From: Streptomyces hydrogenans | Lineage (GTDB): Bacteria; Actinomycetota; Actinomycetes; Streptomycetales; Streptomycetaceae | Assembly: GCF_014656075.1 (NCBI RefSeq) | Contig: NZ_BNBS01000028.1 | Location: 21,259 to 81,653 of the forward strand | DNA length: 60,395 nucleotides | Direction: 5' to 3' | Shown: piece after piece, positions 52,563-60,395 of the stretch | Numbering within the stretch: the stretch's first letter is position 1 | How the letters are laid out: each line of letters opens with the position of its first letter | Program-made: the position numbers and the translations under genes | Notes under the pieces: model-generated | Told to the model about the DNA's origin: nothing | Database searches by the model: none | The model's input: only the letters and a program-made list of their open reading frames with translations

Positions 52563-52611
52563 GCCACCGATCCAACCCCGGCCGCACCGGCCCGGTCATG
52601 AGCCCCCGTAC

Positions 52612-55600
52612 TCAGATCGCGGCCGCCTCCTCCTGCTCCGCCTCCGGGTCCGCCTCGCCGATGAAGGTGCGCCACAGGGTCGCGTAGCGGCCGTCGCGGG
52701 CGAGGAGCTCGTCGTGGGTGCCGTCCTCGGCGACCCGGCCGTGGTCCATGACGACGACCCGGTCCGCGCGGGCCGCCGTGGTGAGGCGGTGCGCCACGAT
52801 CAGGGTGGTGCGCCGCCCGGACAGCCGCTCGGTGGCGGCGTTGACCTGGGCCTCGGTGGCCAGGTCCAGGGCGGCGGTGGCCTCGTCGAGGAGGAGCACG
52901 TCCGGGTCGACCAGCTCGGCGCGGGCCAGGGCGATCAGCTGCCGCTGGCCGGCCGAGAGGTTCCGGCCGCGCTCGGCGACCTCGTGGAGGTAGCCGCCGT
53001 CCAGGGTGGCGATCATGTCGTGCGCGCCGGCCGCGCGGGCGGCGGCCTCCACCTCGGCGTCGGTGGCTCCGGGGCGGCCGTAGGCGATGGCGTCGCGGAC
53101 CGTCCCCTCGAAGAGGTACGCCTCCTGCGGGACGACCCCGAGCCGGTGCCGGTACGAGGTGAGGTCGAGGTCCCTGAGGTCGGCGCCGTCCGCGGTGACC
53201 CGGCCCGAGGTCGGGTCGTAGAAGCGGGCGACCAGCTTGACCAGGGTCGACTTGCCGGCGCCGGTCTCGCCGACGAAGGCGACGGTCTGCCCCGCGGGGA
53301 TCCGCAGGTCGATCCCGGTGAGCGCGGTCTCCGCGCCGTCGCCGGTCTCGCCGCCGTACCCGAAGGACACGTCCTCGAAGGCGAGGTCGCCGCGCAGCGA
53401 GAGCACCTCGCGGGGCTCCTCCGCGGCGGCGGTCGACGTCGGCTCCTGGAGCAGTTCCTGCATGCGGCCCAGCGAGACGGCGGCCTGCTGGTAGCCGTCG
53501 AAGACCTGTGAGAGCTGCTGGACGGGGGCGAAGAAGAGGTCGATGTAGAGGAGGTAGGCGACCAGGGCGCCGGTGGTGAGGGTGCCGGCCTCGATCCGGT
53601 TGGCGCCGACGATCATGACGGCCGCGGCGGCGGCCGAGGACAGCAGGGTGACGAACGGGAAGTAGACCGAGATCAGCCACTGGCCGCGCACCCGCGCGTC
53701 CCGGTAGGCGTCGCCGCGCTCGGCGAACCGCGCGGCGCCCGCCCGCTCCCGGCCGAACGCCTGGACGATCCGCAGACCCGCCACGGACTCCTGGAGGTCG
53801 GCGTTGACGACGCTGATCCGCTCGCGGGCCAGCTCGTACGCCTTCACGCTGGAGCGGCGGAACCAGAACGTGGCGAGGGCGAGGAACGGCAGGGTCGCGA
53901 AGACGACCAGGGCCAGCTGGAGGTCGAGGAAGAGCAGCGCGACCATGATCCCGAAGAAGGTGACGACCGACACGAAGGCGGTCACCAGGCCCGTCTGGAG
54001 GAAGCTCGACATGGCGTCGACGTCCGTCGTCATCCGGGTCATGATCCGGCCGGTCAGCTCGCGCTCGTAGTAGTCCAGGCCGAGCCGCTGGAGCTGGGCG
54101 AAGATCTTCAGGCGGAGCGCGTACAGGACGCGCTCGCCGGTGCGGCCGGTCATCCGGGTCTCGGCGGTCTGCGCCACCCACTGCACGAGGACGGTGACGA
54201 GGGCCAGCACGGAGGCGGCCCAGACGGCGCCGATCGCCAGCCGGTTCACGCCCTCGTCGATGCCGTGCCGGATGAGGACCGGCAGGAGCAGACCGGCACC
54301 CGCGTCGAGCGCGACCAGACCGAGGCTGATGAGGAGCGGCGCGCCGAAGCCGCGCAGCAGCCGGCGGAGCCCGTAGCTCGCCTCCGGCTCGACGGCGCGG
54401 GCCTCGTCCACCAGCGGGGTGTCCGCGGCGGGCGGCAGCGCGGCGACGGCGGCGAGCAGCTCGGGGGTGGCGCCCGCGGCCTTCGCCGCGCGGTCGGGCG
54501 TCTCGTCCCGCACCCACAGGGCGGGGGTGATGCCGCGCTCGGCGTCGAACTCGGCGTCCAGCTCGGCCCGCAGGACGGCGTCGTCCTCGGGGGCCGCCTT
54601 CGCCGTCCTGAGGACGTGGCCGGGCGAGACGCCGCCCAGCTCGTCGGGGTCGGTGAGGAGCCGGCGGTAGAGCGCGGAACGCTCCTGGAGCTCCTCGTGG
54701 GTGCCGAGGTCGGCGAGCCGGCCGCCGTCGAGGACGGCGATCCGGTCGGCGAGGTTGAGCGTGGAGCGGCGGTGCGCGATCAGCAGGGTCGTACGGCCCG
54801 CCATGACCGCCTTCAGGGCCTCGTGGATCTCGTGCTCGACCTTGGCGTCGACGGCGGAGGTGGCGTCGTCGAGGACGAGCAGCCGGGGGTCGGTGAGGAT
54901 CGCCCGGGCCAGGGCGACCCGCTGGCGCTGGCCGCCGGAGAGGGTGAGGCCGTGCTCGCCGACCTTGGTGGCGTAGCCCTCCGGCAGCTCGGCGATGAAG
55001 CGGTCGGCGCGGGCGGCCCGCGCGGCGGCCTCGACCTGCTCGTCGGTGGCGTCGGGGACGCCGTACGCGATGTTGGCGCGGACGGTGTCGGAGAAGAGGA
55101 AGGAGTCCTCGGGCACCAGGCCGATGGCGGCCCGCAGCGACTCCAGGGTCAGCTCGCGGACGTCGTGGCCGCCGACGAGGACGGCGCCGCGGTCCACGTC
55201 GTAGAAGCGCGGCAGCAGGAGGGAGACGGTCGACTTGCCGGAGCCGGAGGAGCCCACCAGGGCGACGGTCTCGCCGGCCCGCAGCTCCAGCGAGAACCCG
55301 TCGAGGACGGGCTTCCCGCCGGCTTCGCCGCCGCCGTAGCCGAAGCTCACGTCCTCGAACTCGACGGTCGCCGGGGCGTCGGCCGGCAGCTCCTTCGTGC
55401 CGTCCTCGATGGCCGGCTCGGTGTCGATCAGCTCGACGACCCGCTCCACGCCCGCGCGTGCCTGCTGGCCGACGGTGAGGACCATGGCGAGCATCCGGAC
55501 CGGGCCGACGAGGGACGCCAGGTAGGAGGAGAAGGCGACGAAGGTGCCGAGGGTGATCTGGCCCCGGTAGGCGAGCCAGCCGCCGAGCGCGAGGACGGCG

Positions 55601-56385
55601 ACCTGGCCGAGGGCCGGGACGGCCTGGAGGGCGGGGGTGTAGAGCGAGTTCAGCCGGATCGTCCGCAGCCGCGCGGCGAACAGCTTCCGCCCCGCCTCCC
55701 GGATCTTCCCGGTCTCCTGCTCCTCCTGCCCGAAGCCCTTCACTACCCGGACGCCGGTGACGGCCCCGTCGACGACCCCGGCGACGCCGGCGGCCTCCTG
55801 CTGGGCGGCCCAGGTGGCCGGGTGGAGCCGGGTGCGGCTGCGCTTGGCGATCCACCACAGGGCGGGGGCGACGGCCAGCGCGACCAGGGTCAGCGGGATC
55901 GACAGCCAGGCCATGACGGCCAGCGAGATCAGGAACAGCAGCACGTTCCCGATCGTCATCGGCAGCATGAAGAGCAGGCCCTGGATGAGCTGGAGGTCGC
56001 TGGTGGCGCGCCCGACGACCTGCCCCGTGGACAGCTCGTCCTGCCGCCGCCCGTCGAGCCGCAGGATCGTCCCGTACATGTCGTCCCGGAGGTCCCGCTG
56101 CACGTCGAGCGCGAGCCGCCCGCCGTAGTAGCGCCGCACGTAGGTCAGCCCGTACACGAGCACGGCGGCGGCGAGCAGCAGCCCGGTCCACACGGCCAGC
56201 GACCGCGACCCGGCCCCGATCACGTCGTCGATGATCACCTTGGTGATGAGCGGCACCAGCGCCAGCAGCGCCATGCCGGCCAGCGACGAGCCCAGCGCCA
56301 GCACGACGTCCGTCCTGTACCGCCAGGCGTACGACCACAGCCGCCGCGCCCACCCCTGTTCCCGCTGCCGACCCACCACCGCCAC
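52612..56385 (-). CDS. fused ABC exporter (two TMD-NBD halves in one chain)
   Basis: A 1257-residue type IV ABC exporter with two full TMD-NBD halves joined by a charged linker (about 600-690). NBD1 has Walker A GSSGSGKS (about 377), signature LSGGQ, and Walker B LLVLDDATSAVD, where the catalytic Glu is Asp. NBD2 has Walker A GETGAGKS (about 1038), signature LSAGQ, and canonical Walker B VLLLDEATAALD. The Glu-to-Asp change in NBD1 and the altered signature of NBD2 fall in the same composite site, so one ATP site is degenerate, as in heterodimeric exporters. In most relatives the halves are separate genes. GTG 56385 follows GGGAGG. Substrate unknown. Confidence 0.92.
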   Translation of the reverse strand: MAVVGRQREQGWARRLWSYAWRYRTDVVLALGSSLAGMALLALVPLITKVIIDDVIGAGSRSLAVWTGLLLAAAVLVYGLTYVRRYYGGRLALDVQRDLRDDMYGTILRLDGRRQDELSTGQVVGRATSDLQLIQGLLFMLPMTIGNVLLFLISLAVMAWLSIPLTLVALAVAPALWWIAKRSRTRLHPATWAAQQEAAGVAGVVDGAVTGVRVVKGFGQEEQETGKIREAGRKLFAARLRTIRLNSLYTPALQAVPALGQVAVLALGGWLAYRGQITLGTFVAFSSYLASLVGPVRMLAMVLTVGQQARAGVERVVELIDTEPAIEDGTKELPADAPATVEFEDVSFGYGGGEAGGKPVLDGFSLELRAGETVALVGSSGSGKSTVSLLLPRFYDVDRGAVLVGGHDVRELTLESLRAAIGLVPEDSFLFSDTVRANIAYGVPDATDEQVEAAARAARADRFIAELPEGYATKVGEHGLTLSGGQRQRVALARAILTDPRLLVLDDATSAVDAKVEHEIHEALKAVMAGRTTLLIAHRRSTLNLADRIAVLDGGRLADLGTHEELQERSALYRRLLTDPDELGGVSPGHVLRTAKAAPEDDAVLRAELDAEFDAERGITPALWVRDETPDRAAKAAGATPELLAAVAALPPAADTPLVDEARAVEPEASYGLRRLLRGFGAPLLISLGLVALDAGAGLLLPVLIRHGIDEGVNRLAIGAVWAASVLALVTVLVQWVAQTAETRMTGRTGERVLYALRLKIFAQLQRLGLDYYERELTGRIMTRMTTDVDAMSSFLQTGLVTAFVSVVTFFGIMVALLFLDLQLALVVFATLPFLALATFWFRRSSVKAYELARERISVVNADLQESVAGLRIVQAFGRERAGAARFAERGDAYRDARVRGQWLISVYFPFVTLLSSAAAAAVMIVGANRIEAGTLTTGALVAYLLYIDLFFAPVQQLSQVFDGYQQAAVSLGRMQELLQEPTSTAAAEEPREVLSLRGDLAFEDVSFGYGGETGDGAETALTGIDLRIPAGQTVAFVGETGAGKSTLVKLVARFYDPTSGRVTADGADLRDLDLTSYRHRLGVVPQEAYLFEGTVRDAIAYGRPGATDAEVEAAARAAGAHDMIATLDGGYLHEVAERGRNLSAGQRQLIALARAELVDPDVLLLDEATAALDLATEAQVNAATERLSGRRTTLIVAHRLTTAARADRVVVMDHGRVAEDGTHDELLARDGRYATLWRTFIGEADPEAEQEEAAAI

Positions 56386-56473
56386 GTGGCGCCTCCCGTC
56401 CGTCCTGGTCTACCGGAAGGCCACAACGTGCCCGACGTGCGATTTCATCCCGCCGTCACAAAGACCGGGCTTT

Positions 56474-56485
56474 GGTCCTAGGACC
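56474..56485. promoter_or_regulatory. 12-base palindrome upstream of the ABC exporter
   Basis: GGTCCTAGGACC is a perfect palindrome in the 156-base gap between the ABC exporter (start 56385) and the divergent hypothetical gene (start 56542). It may be an operator; the factor is unknown. Confidence 0.45.
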
Positions 56486-56541
56486 GACTTCCGGTGGGTA
56501 GGACGGCAGGAGCCACGCACGGGTGACGGAAGGGGATGTCC

Positions 56542-56916
56542 ATGGGGCAGGTCGAGGACGGGAAGCCGTACCGCTGGGGAGGGCTGTTCGCGGCGCTGGT
56601 GGCCATGCGGTCGCTGGGGGACACGGGGCGGATCGAGGAGGCGCCGGCGCGGGAGGTGGCCGCCGCCGTCTCCAACCCCCTCAACGATTCCCTGGGCCTG
56701 CTGCGGGGGGTCGGAGAGCGCCTGTTCGCCGCGCGGGAGCGGGGCGGGAGCGCCGCCGACGCGGCCGTCGTGATCATGACCGACATAGCCCGGCTGACGC
56801 CCCCGCGCCGCGAGGCCAGGGGCACCCTGAGCCGGCGCGAGGCGAAGGAGTTCGTCCAGGGCTACGAGGCCCGCTTCGCGGAGTACCGCAAGACGTGGGA
56901 GTCCCTGACGGGCTGA
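56542..56916 (+). CDS. hypothetical protein
   Basis: A 124-residue soluble, mostly helical protein with no recognised domain. It is rich in Arg and Glu towards the C-terminus (RREARGTLSRREAKEF) and has no signal peptide or membrane helix. ATG 56542 is preferred over ATG 56536 because GGAAGGGG directly touches the latter. It is divergent from the fused ABC exporter with a palindrome between, and converges on the ThDP enzyme gene. Confidence 0.65.
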   Translation: MGQVEDGKPYRWGGLFAALVAMRSLGDTGRIEEAPAREVAAAVSNPLNDSLGLLRGVGERLFAARERGGSAADAAVVIMTDIARLTPPRREARGTLSRREAKEFVQGYEARFAEYRKTWESLTG

Positions 56917-56957
56917 GCCACCGGGCTCCCGGCCCCGCGGGCGTCGCGGCGCCCCGC

Positions 56958-58640
56958 TCAGAGGTGCGTCGGTTCGAACATCCTCAGGAGGGCCGGGAGG
57001 ACGACGACCGAGGGGCCGGGGGTGGCGAGGGACTTCGCCAGGTCCGTGGTGAGGGCGTCGGGGGTGGTGCGGACGGCGGGGACGCCGAAGGACTCGGCGA
57101 GGGCGACGAAGTCGGGGCGGGCGAGGTCCGTGCCGGTGGCCTCGCCGTAGGCGTCCGTCATGTACTCGCGGAGGATGCCGTAGCCGCCGTCGTCCACGAT
57201 CAGCCAGGTGACGTCGAAGCCGTACTGCTTCGCCGTCGCCAGCTCGGCGATCGAGTACATCGCGCCGCCGTCGCCGGAGACCGCGAGGACCGGGGTCGTC
57301 GGGTCGGCGGCGGCCGCGCCGAGGGCGGCCGGGTAGGCGTAGCCGAGGCCGCCGGCGCCCTGCGCGGAGTGCATCGTGTTGGGGTGCCGGGCGTCGAAGG
57401 CGGACCACGCCCAGTAGGCGAGGATCGTCATGTCCCAGAAGCTGGGGGCGCGGGGCGGCAGCGCCTCGCGGACCGAGGCCACCAGCCGGTGCTCCAGCTC
57501 CAGGTCCTGCGCGGCGAGGCGCGCCGCGACCTTGTCCAGGACCTCGCGGACCCGGACCGGGGCGGTCGCGTCGGTGCGGTCCTCGGCGGTCTCCAGGAGC
57601 GCCTGGAGCGCGAGCCGGGCGTCCGCGTGGATGCCGAGCGCCGGGTGGTTGGACTCCAGCTTGCCCGCGTCCGCCTCGATCTGGATCACCCGGCCGCGCG
57701 GGGCGAAGGTGTGGTAGTTCGAGGACAGCTCGCCGAGCCCGGAGCCGACGACGAGGAGGACGTCGGCGTCCTCCAGGAAGTCGGTGGTGTGCCGGTCCTC
57801 CAGCCAGGACTGGAGGGAGAGCGGGTGCGTCCAGGGGAAGGCGCCCTTGCCGCCGAAGGTGGTGACGACGGGCGCGTCCAGCTTCTCGGCGAGCGTGCGG
57901 AGCTTGCCGGAGGCGTCGGAGCGGATCACCCCGCCGCCGGCGATGATCGCGGGGCGTTCGGCCGTCGAGAGGAGGTGCGCCGCCAGCGCGGTCAGTTCCG
58001 GGCGCGGGGCGATGTCCTCGGGGGTGGCGTCCATGGCCGTGACGACGGGCAGGATCGTCTCCGCCGTGAGCACGTCCTGCGGGATCTCGACCCAGACCGG
58101 GCCGTGCGGGGCGGTGAGCGCGGACTCCCAGGCGGCGGCGATCGCGGACGGGATCTGGGAGTGCGTGCGGACGGTGTGGACGGACTTCACGACGTCGCGG
58201 AAGCTGGCCTGCTGGTCGCGCAGCTCGTGGAGGTGGCCGTGGCGGCCGCCGCCGAGCCCGGCGGCGGGGATCTGGCTGCCGATGGCGAGGACCGGCGCGG
58301 AGGCGGCGGCGGCCTCCTGGAGCGCGGCGAGCGACATCAGGGCGCCGGGGCCGGTGGAGAGGAGCAGGGGGGCGGCCTCGCCGGTGATCCGGCCGTAGGC
58401 GTCGGCGGCGAAGCCCGCGTTGTTCTCGACGCGGAGGCCGACGTAGCGCAGCGACGAGCGGCGGAGGGCGTCGAACATGCCGAGGGCGTGCTGGCCGGGG
58501 AGGCCGAAGACCGTGGTGGCGCCGAGGCCGGTGAGCGTCTCGATGACGAGGTCGCCGCCGGTTCGCCCGGGGGGCGGGTTGAGGGCGGCCTCCGTCTGCG
58601 CGGGCGTCGGGCGCAGGACCAGGTCGTGGTCGTGGGTCAT
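56958..58640 (-). CDS. ThDP-dependent enzyme, acetolactate synthase-like
   Basis: A 560-residue ThDP enzyme of the acetolactate synthase/benzoylformate decarboxylase superfamily. The catalytic Glu is in GLRVENNAGFAADAYGR. The ThDP/Mg motif is SGDGGAMYSIAELAT, ending in VDDGGYG, where most members have Asn rather than Asp. It is not beside ilvN or other branched-chain genes, so it is probably a catabolic carboligase or decarboxylase. It lies 100 bases downstream of the agmatinase gene on the same strand, suggesting a shared pathway for the keto-acid left after guanidino compound breakdown. Substrate unassigned. Confidence 0.85.
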   Translation of the reverse strand: MTHDHDLVLRPTPAQTEAALNPPPGRTGGDLVIETLTGLGATTVFGLPGQHALGMFDALRRSSLRYVGLRVENNAGFAADAYGRITGEAAPLLLSTGPGALMSLAALQEAAAASAPVLAIGSQIPAAGLGGGRHGHLHELRDQQASFRDVVKSVHTVRTHSQIPSAIAAAWESALTAPHGPVWVEIPQDVLTAETILPVVTAMDATPEDIAPRPELTALAAHLLSTAERPAIIAGGGVIRSDASGKLRTLAEKLDAPVVTTFGGKGAFPWTHPLSLQSWLEDRHTTDFLEDADVLLVVGSGLGELSSNYHTFAPRGRVIQIEADAGKLESNHPALGIHADARLALQALLETAEDRTDATAPVRVREVLDKVAARLAAQDLELEHRLVASVREALPPRAPSFWDMTILAYWAWSAFDARHPNTMHSAQGAGGLGYAYPAALGAAAADPTTPVLAVSGDGGAMYSIAELATAKQYGFDVTWLIVDDGGYGILREYMTDAYGEATGTDLARPDFVALAESFGVPAVRTTPDALTTDLAKSLATPGPSVVVLPALLRMFEPTHL

Positions 58641-58740
58641 GTCGGAGGTCCCTGGGCGTCGTGGGCGGGTGCGGGCCGTGGCCGGGGCGTGCCCGTCCGT
58701 TCCTCGGAACGTCCGCGCGCACCCCGGCCGGTGTCGGCTT

Positions 58741-59715
58741 CTACTGTGCCGTACGGCTCGCCGCGATCTGGCGGCTCATGATCGTGGTCAGCTCGTACGC
58801 CGTGTGGGAGGCGGCGACGGCCGTGATCTCGGCGTGGTCGTAGGCGGGGGCGACCTCCACCACGTCGGCGGAGACGAGGTTGCAGGAGGAGAGGCCGCGG
58901 AGGATCTCCAGGAGCTCGCGGGAGGTCATGCCGCCCGCCTCGGGGGTGCCGGTGCCGGGGGCGTGGGCCGGGTCGAGGCAGTCGATGTCGATGGAGATGT
59001 AGAGCGGGCGGTCGCCGATGCGCTGGCGGAGCTGGTCGGCGACCTCGTCGGCGCCGCGGCGGTAGACGTCCGCCGAGGTGACGATGCCGAAGCCCATCTT
59101 CTCGTCGTCGGTCAGGTCCTGCTTGCCGTAGAGCGGGCCGCGGGTGCCGACGTGGGAGAGGGCGGAGGTGTCGAGGATGCCCTCCTCGACGGCGCGGCGG
59201 AAGGGCGTGCCGTGGGTGTACTCGGCGCCGAAGTAGGTGTCCCAGGTGTCGAGGTGGGCGTCGAAGTGGAGCAGGGCGACGGGGCCGTGCTTCTTGGCGA
59301 CCGAGCGGAGCAGCGGGAGGGCCACGGTGTGGTCGCCGCCGAGGGTCATCATCCGGGCGCCGGTGGCGAGGAGGTCGTCGGCGGCGGCCTCGATGGTCTC
59401 GACGGCCTCGTTGATGTTGAACGGGTTGGCGGCGATGTCGCCGGCGTCCGCGACCTGCGCGAGGGCGAAGGGGGAGGCGTCCTGCGCCGGGTTGTAGGGG
59501 CGCAGCAGGCGGGACGCCTCGCGGATGGCGTTGCCGCCGAAGCGGGCGCCGGGGCGGTAGGAGACGCCGCTGTCGAAGGGGATGCCGACCACGGCGACGT
59601 CGGCGGTGCCGACCTCGTCGAGCCGCGGCAGCCGGGCGAACGTCGCGGGCCCGGCGTACCGCGGGACGCGGGACGAGTCGATCGGGCCGCGCGGGGTGTT
59701 CTGGTCGCTGCTCAT
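58741..59715 (-). CDS. speB: agmatinase / ureohydrolase
   Basis: A 324-residue binuclear manganese ureohydrolase. All metal motifs are intact: GGDHTV, HFDAHLDT and SIDIDCLDPAHAPGTGTPE. It releases urea from agmatine or a related guanidino compound such as 4-guanidinobutyrate; sequence alone does not separate them. ATG 59715 is the first start before conserved sequence. It is divergent from a PucR-family regulator gene and is followed by a ThDP enzyme gene. Confidence 0.9.
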   Translation of the reverse strand: MSSDQNTPRGPIDSSRVPRYAGPATFARLPRLDEVGTADVAVVGIPFDSGVSYRPGARFGGNAIREASRLLRPYNPAQDASPFALAQVADAGDIAANPFNINEAVETIEAAADDLLATGARMMTLGGDHTVALPLLRSVAKKHGPVALLHFDAHLDTWDTYFGAEYTHGTPFRRAVEEGILDTSALSHVGTRGPLYGKQDLTDDEKMGFGIVTSADVYRRGADEVADQLRQRIGDRPLYISIDIDCLDPAHAPGTGTPEAGGMTSRELLEILRGLSSCNLVSADVVEVAPAYDHAEITAVAASHTAYELTTIMSRQIAASRTAQ

Positions 59716-59833
59716 GGTCGGTGCCTCCTGGGCTGTCGTCGGGGTGCGGCTCGACCGTAAATCGCCCGGAAGCCACATTGAAGTGTACTTTTCCTCCACT
59801 GAAGGGGCCGGAGATGTACGAAGGGACCATGCC

Positions 59834-60395
59834 GTGACGTTCTCGAAGCCGCCCGCCGCTCCCCCGACGCACCCCGCGCCGCCGGTGCCGCTCGCCGCGC
59901 TGCTCGGCCGCCGGGAGCTGGGGCTGCGGCTGCTGGCCGGCCCGGACGACGTGGCCCTGCACTGGGTGCACACCTCGGAGATGGCCGACCCGTACCCGTA
60001 TCTGCTCGGCGGCGAGCTGCTGCTGACGGCGGGCGTGCAGCTGGCCGACCCGGCGCGGTACGTGGAGCGGGTGGTGGAGGCGGGCGCGGCGGCGCTCGGC
60101 TTCGGGGTGACGCCGGTGTACGACACGGTGCCGGTGGAGCTGGTGGAGGCGTGCGTCCGGCACGGGCTGCCGCTGATCGAGGTGCCGCCGCGGACGCCGT
60201 TCACGGCGGTGGCGCGGGCGCTGTGGCGGCTGATGGCGGAGGCCAGGCTGTACGAGCTGCGCCGGGTGACGGAGGCGCAGCAGTCGCTGGCGACGGCCGC
60301 CGCCCGCCCTGCGCCGGTGCCGGCGGTGCTGGGCGCGCTGGCGTCCCGGCTGGGCGGCCTGGCGGTGCTGTGCGGCGCGGACGGCACGGAGTCGG
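59834..60395 (+). CDS. PucR-family transcriptional regulator (5' part, runs off window)
   Basis: The first 187 codons of a PucR-type regulator. After a Pro/Ala-rich N-terminus comes the PucR N-terminal domain (LLGRRELGLRLLAG, WVHTSEMADPYPYLLGGELLLTAGV, then the strand LPLIEVPPRTPF). The C-terminal HTH must lie beyond 60395. GTG 59834 follows GAAGGGA; an ATG at 59829 leads to an immediate stop. It is divergent from speB, whose expression it probably controls through the 118-base gap, which contains AT-rich sequence around 59770-59800. Confidence 0.85.
   Translation, partial: MTFSKPPAAPPTHPAPPVPLAALLGRRELGLRLLAGPDDVALHWVHTSEMADPYPYLLGGELLLTAGVQLADPARYVERVVEAGAAALGFGVTPVYDTVPVELVEACVRHGLPLIEVPPRTPFTAVARALWRLMAEARLYELRRVTEAQQSLATAAARPAPVPAVLGALASRLGGLAVLCGADGTES

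Overview
The window reads as a stretch of actinobacterial, almost certainly Streptomyces, core chromosome. GC content is very high with strong third-position bias, GTG starts and 4-base GTGA or ATGA gene overlaps are common, and it carries typical Streptomyces families: a SARP regulator, several TetR, LacI, PucR and LysR regulators, a Tat-exported GH3 enzyme, an S37-type tripeptidyl aminopeptidase, a 429-residue citrate synthase and a CsoR-type copper operator. No rRNA, tRNA, CRISPR array, prophage or intact insertion sequence was seen. The last gene runs off the right edge.

Layout. 0.1-3.4 kb: a divergent metal module, an NmtR-type Ni/Co sensor and a P1B-4 ATPase with an unusual His-rich insert, then a TetR gene. 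3.5-9.6 kb: a saccharopine-dehydrogenase-like enzyme, an AlkZ-like DNA glycosylase, uricase, two overlapping fluoride-channel genes and an IS701-like protein that has lost its catalytic acids. 9.8-16.5 kb: a GAF/PucR regulator broken by one extra base in a G7 run, a SARP regulator with a near-consensus promoter, a DUF1772 membrane protein, a VWA lipoprotein and an HTH regulator. 16.5-20.6 kb: an ABC permease, a rare hydrolase-ABC ATPase fusion and an acetyltransferase. 20.7-27.1 kb: a myo-inositol catabolic locus (mmsA/iolA, iolD, iolB, iolC, with a divergent iolE-like gene) around a palindrome resembling a GntR/IolR site. 27.4-31.9 kb: a tiny HTH protein, an MMPL transporter with its divergent TetR repressor and a large double operator, and a cation:proton antiporter. 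32-35.5 kb: a PrsW-like protease whose stop codon lies inside a CsoR-type operator, then copZ and copA separated by a hairpin. 35.9-40.4 kb: citrate synthase, RecD2 helicase and a VapBC-type toxin-antitoxin pair. 40.4-44.8 kb: a three-gene carbohydrate operon (oxidoreductase, DUF993 aldolase-like, TIM-barrel isomerase) divergent from a LacI regulator over twin operators. 44.8-48.1 kb: Uma2 nuclease-fold protein, small P-loop kinase, EamA transporter, LysR regulator. 48.2-56.4 kb: secreted GH3 enzyme, secreted peptidase, two small exported or membrane proteins, and a 1257-residue fused ABC exporter with one degenerate ATP site. 56.5-60.4 kb: a hypothetical protein, a ThDP enzyme, agmatinase and the start of a divergent PucR-family regulator.

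The genes form several self-contained circuits in which a regulator sits next to its targets and a palindrome can be seen between them: metal export, MMPL efflux, copper export, the LacI sugar operon, VapBC and the agmatine/ureohydrolase pair. The candidates most likely to be undescribed are the membrane-spanning hydrolase-ABC ATPase fusion with its permease, the LacI-controlled oxidoreductase/DUF993/isomerase pathway, and the exapted IS701-like protein. All functional calls rest on motif recognition by eye; no database search was run.
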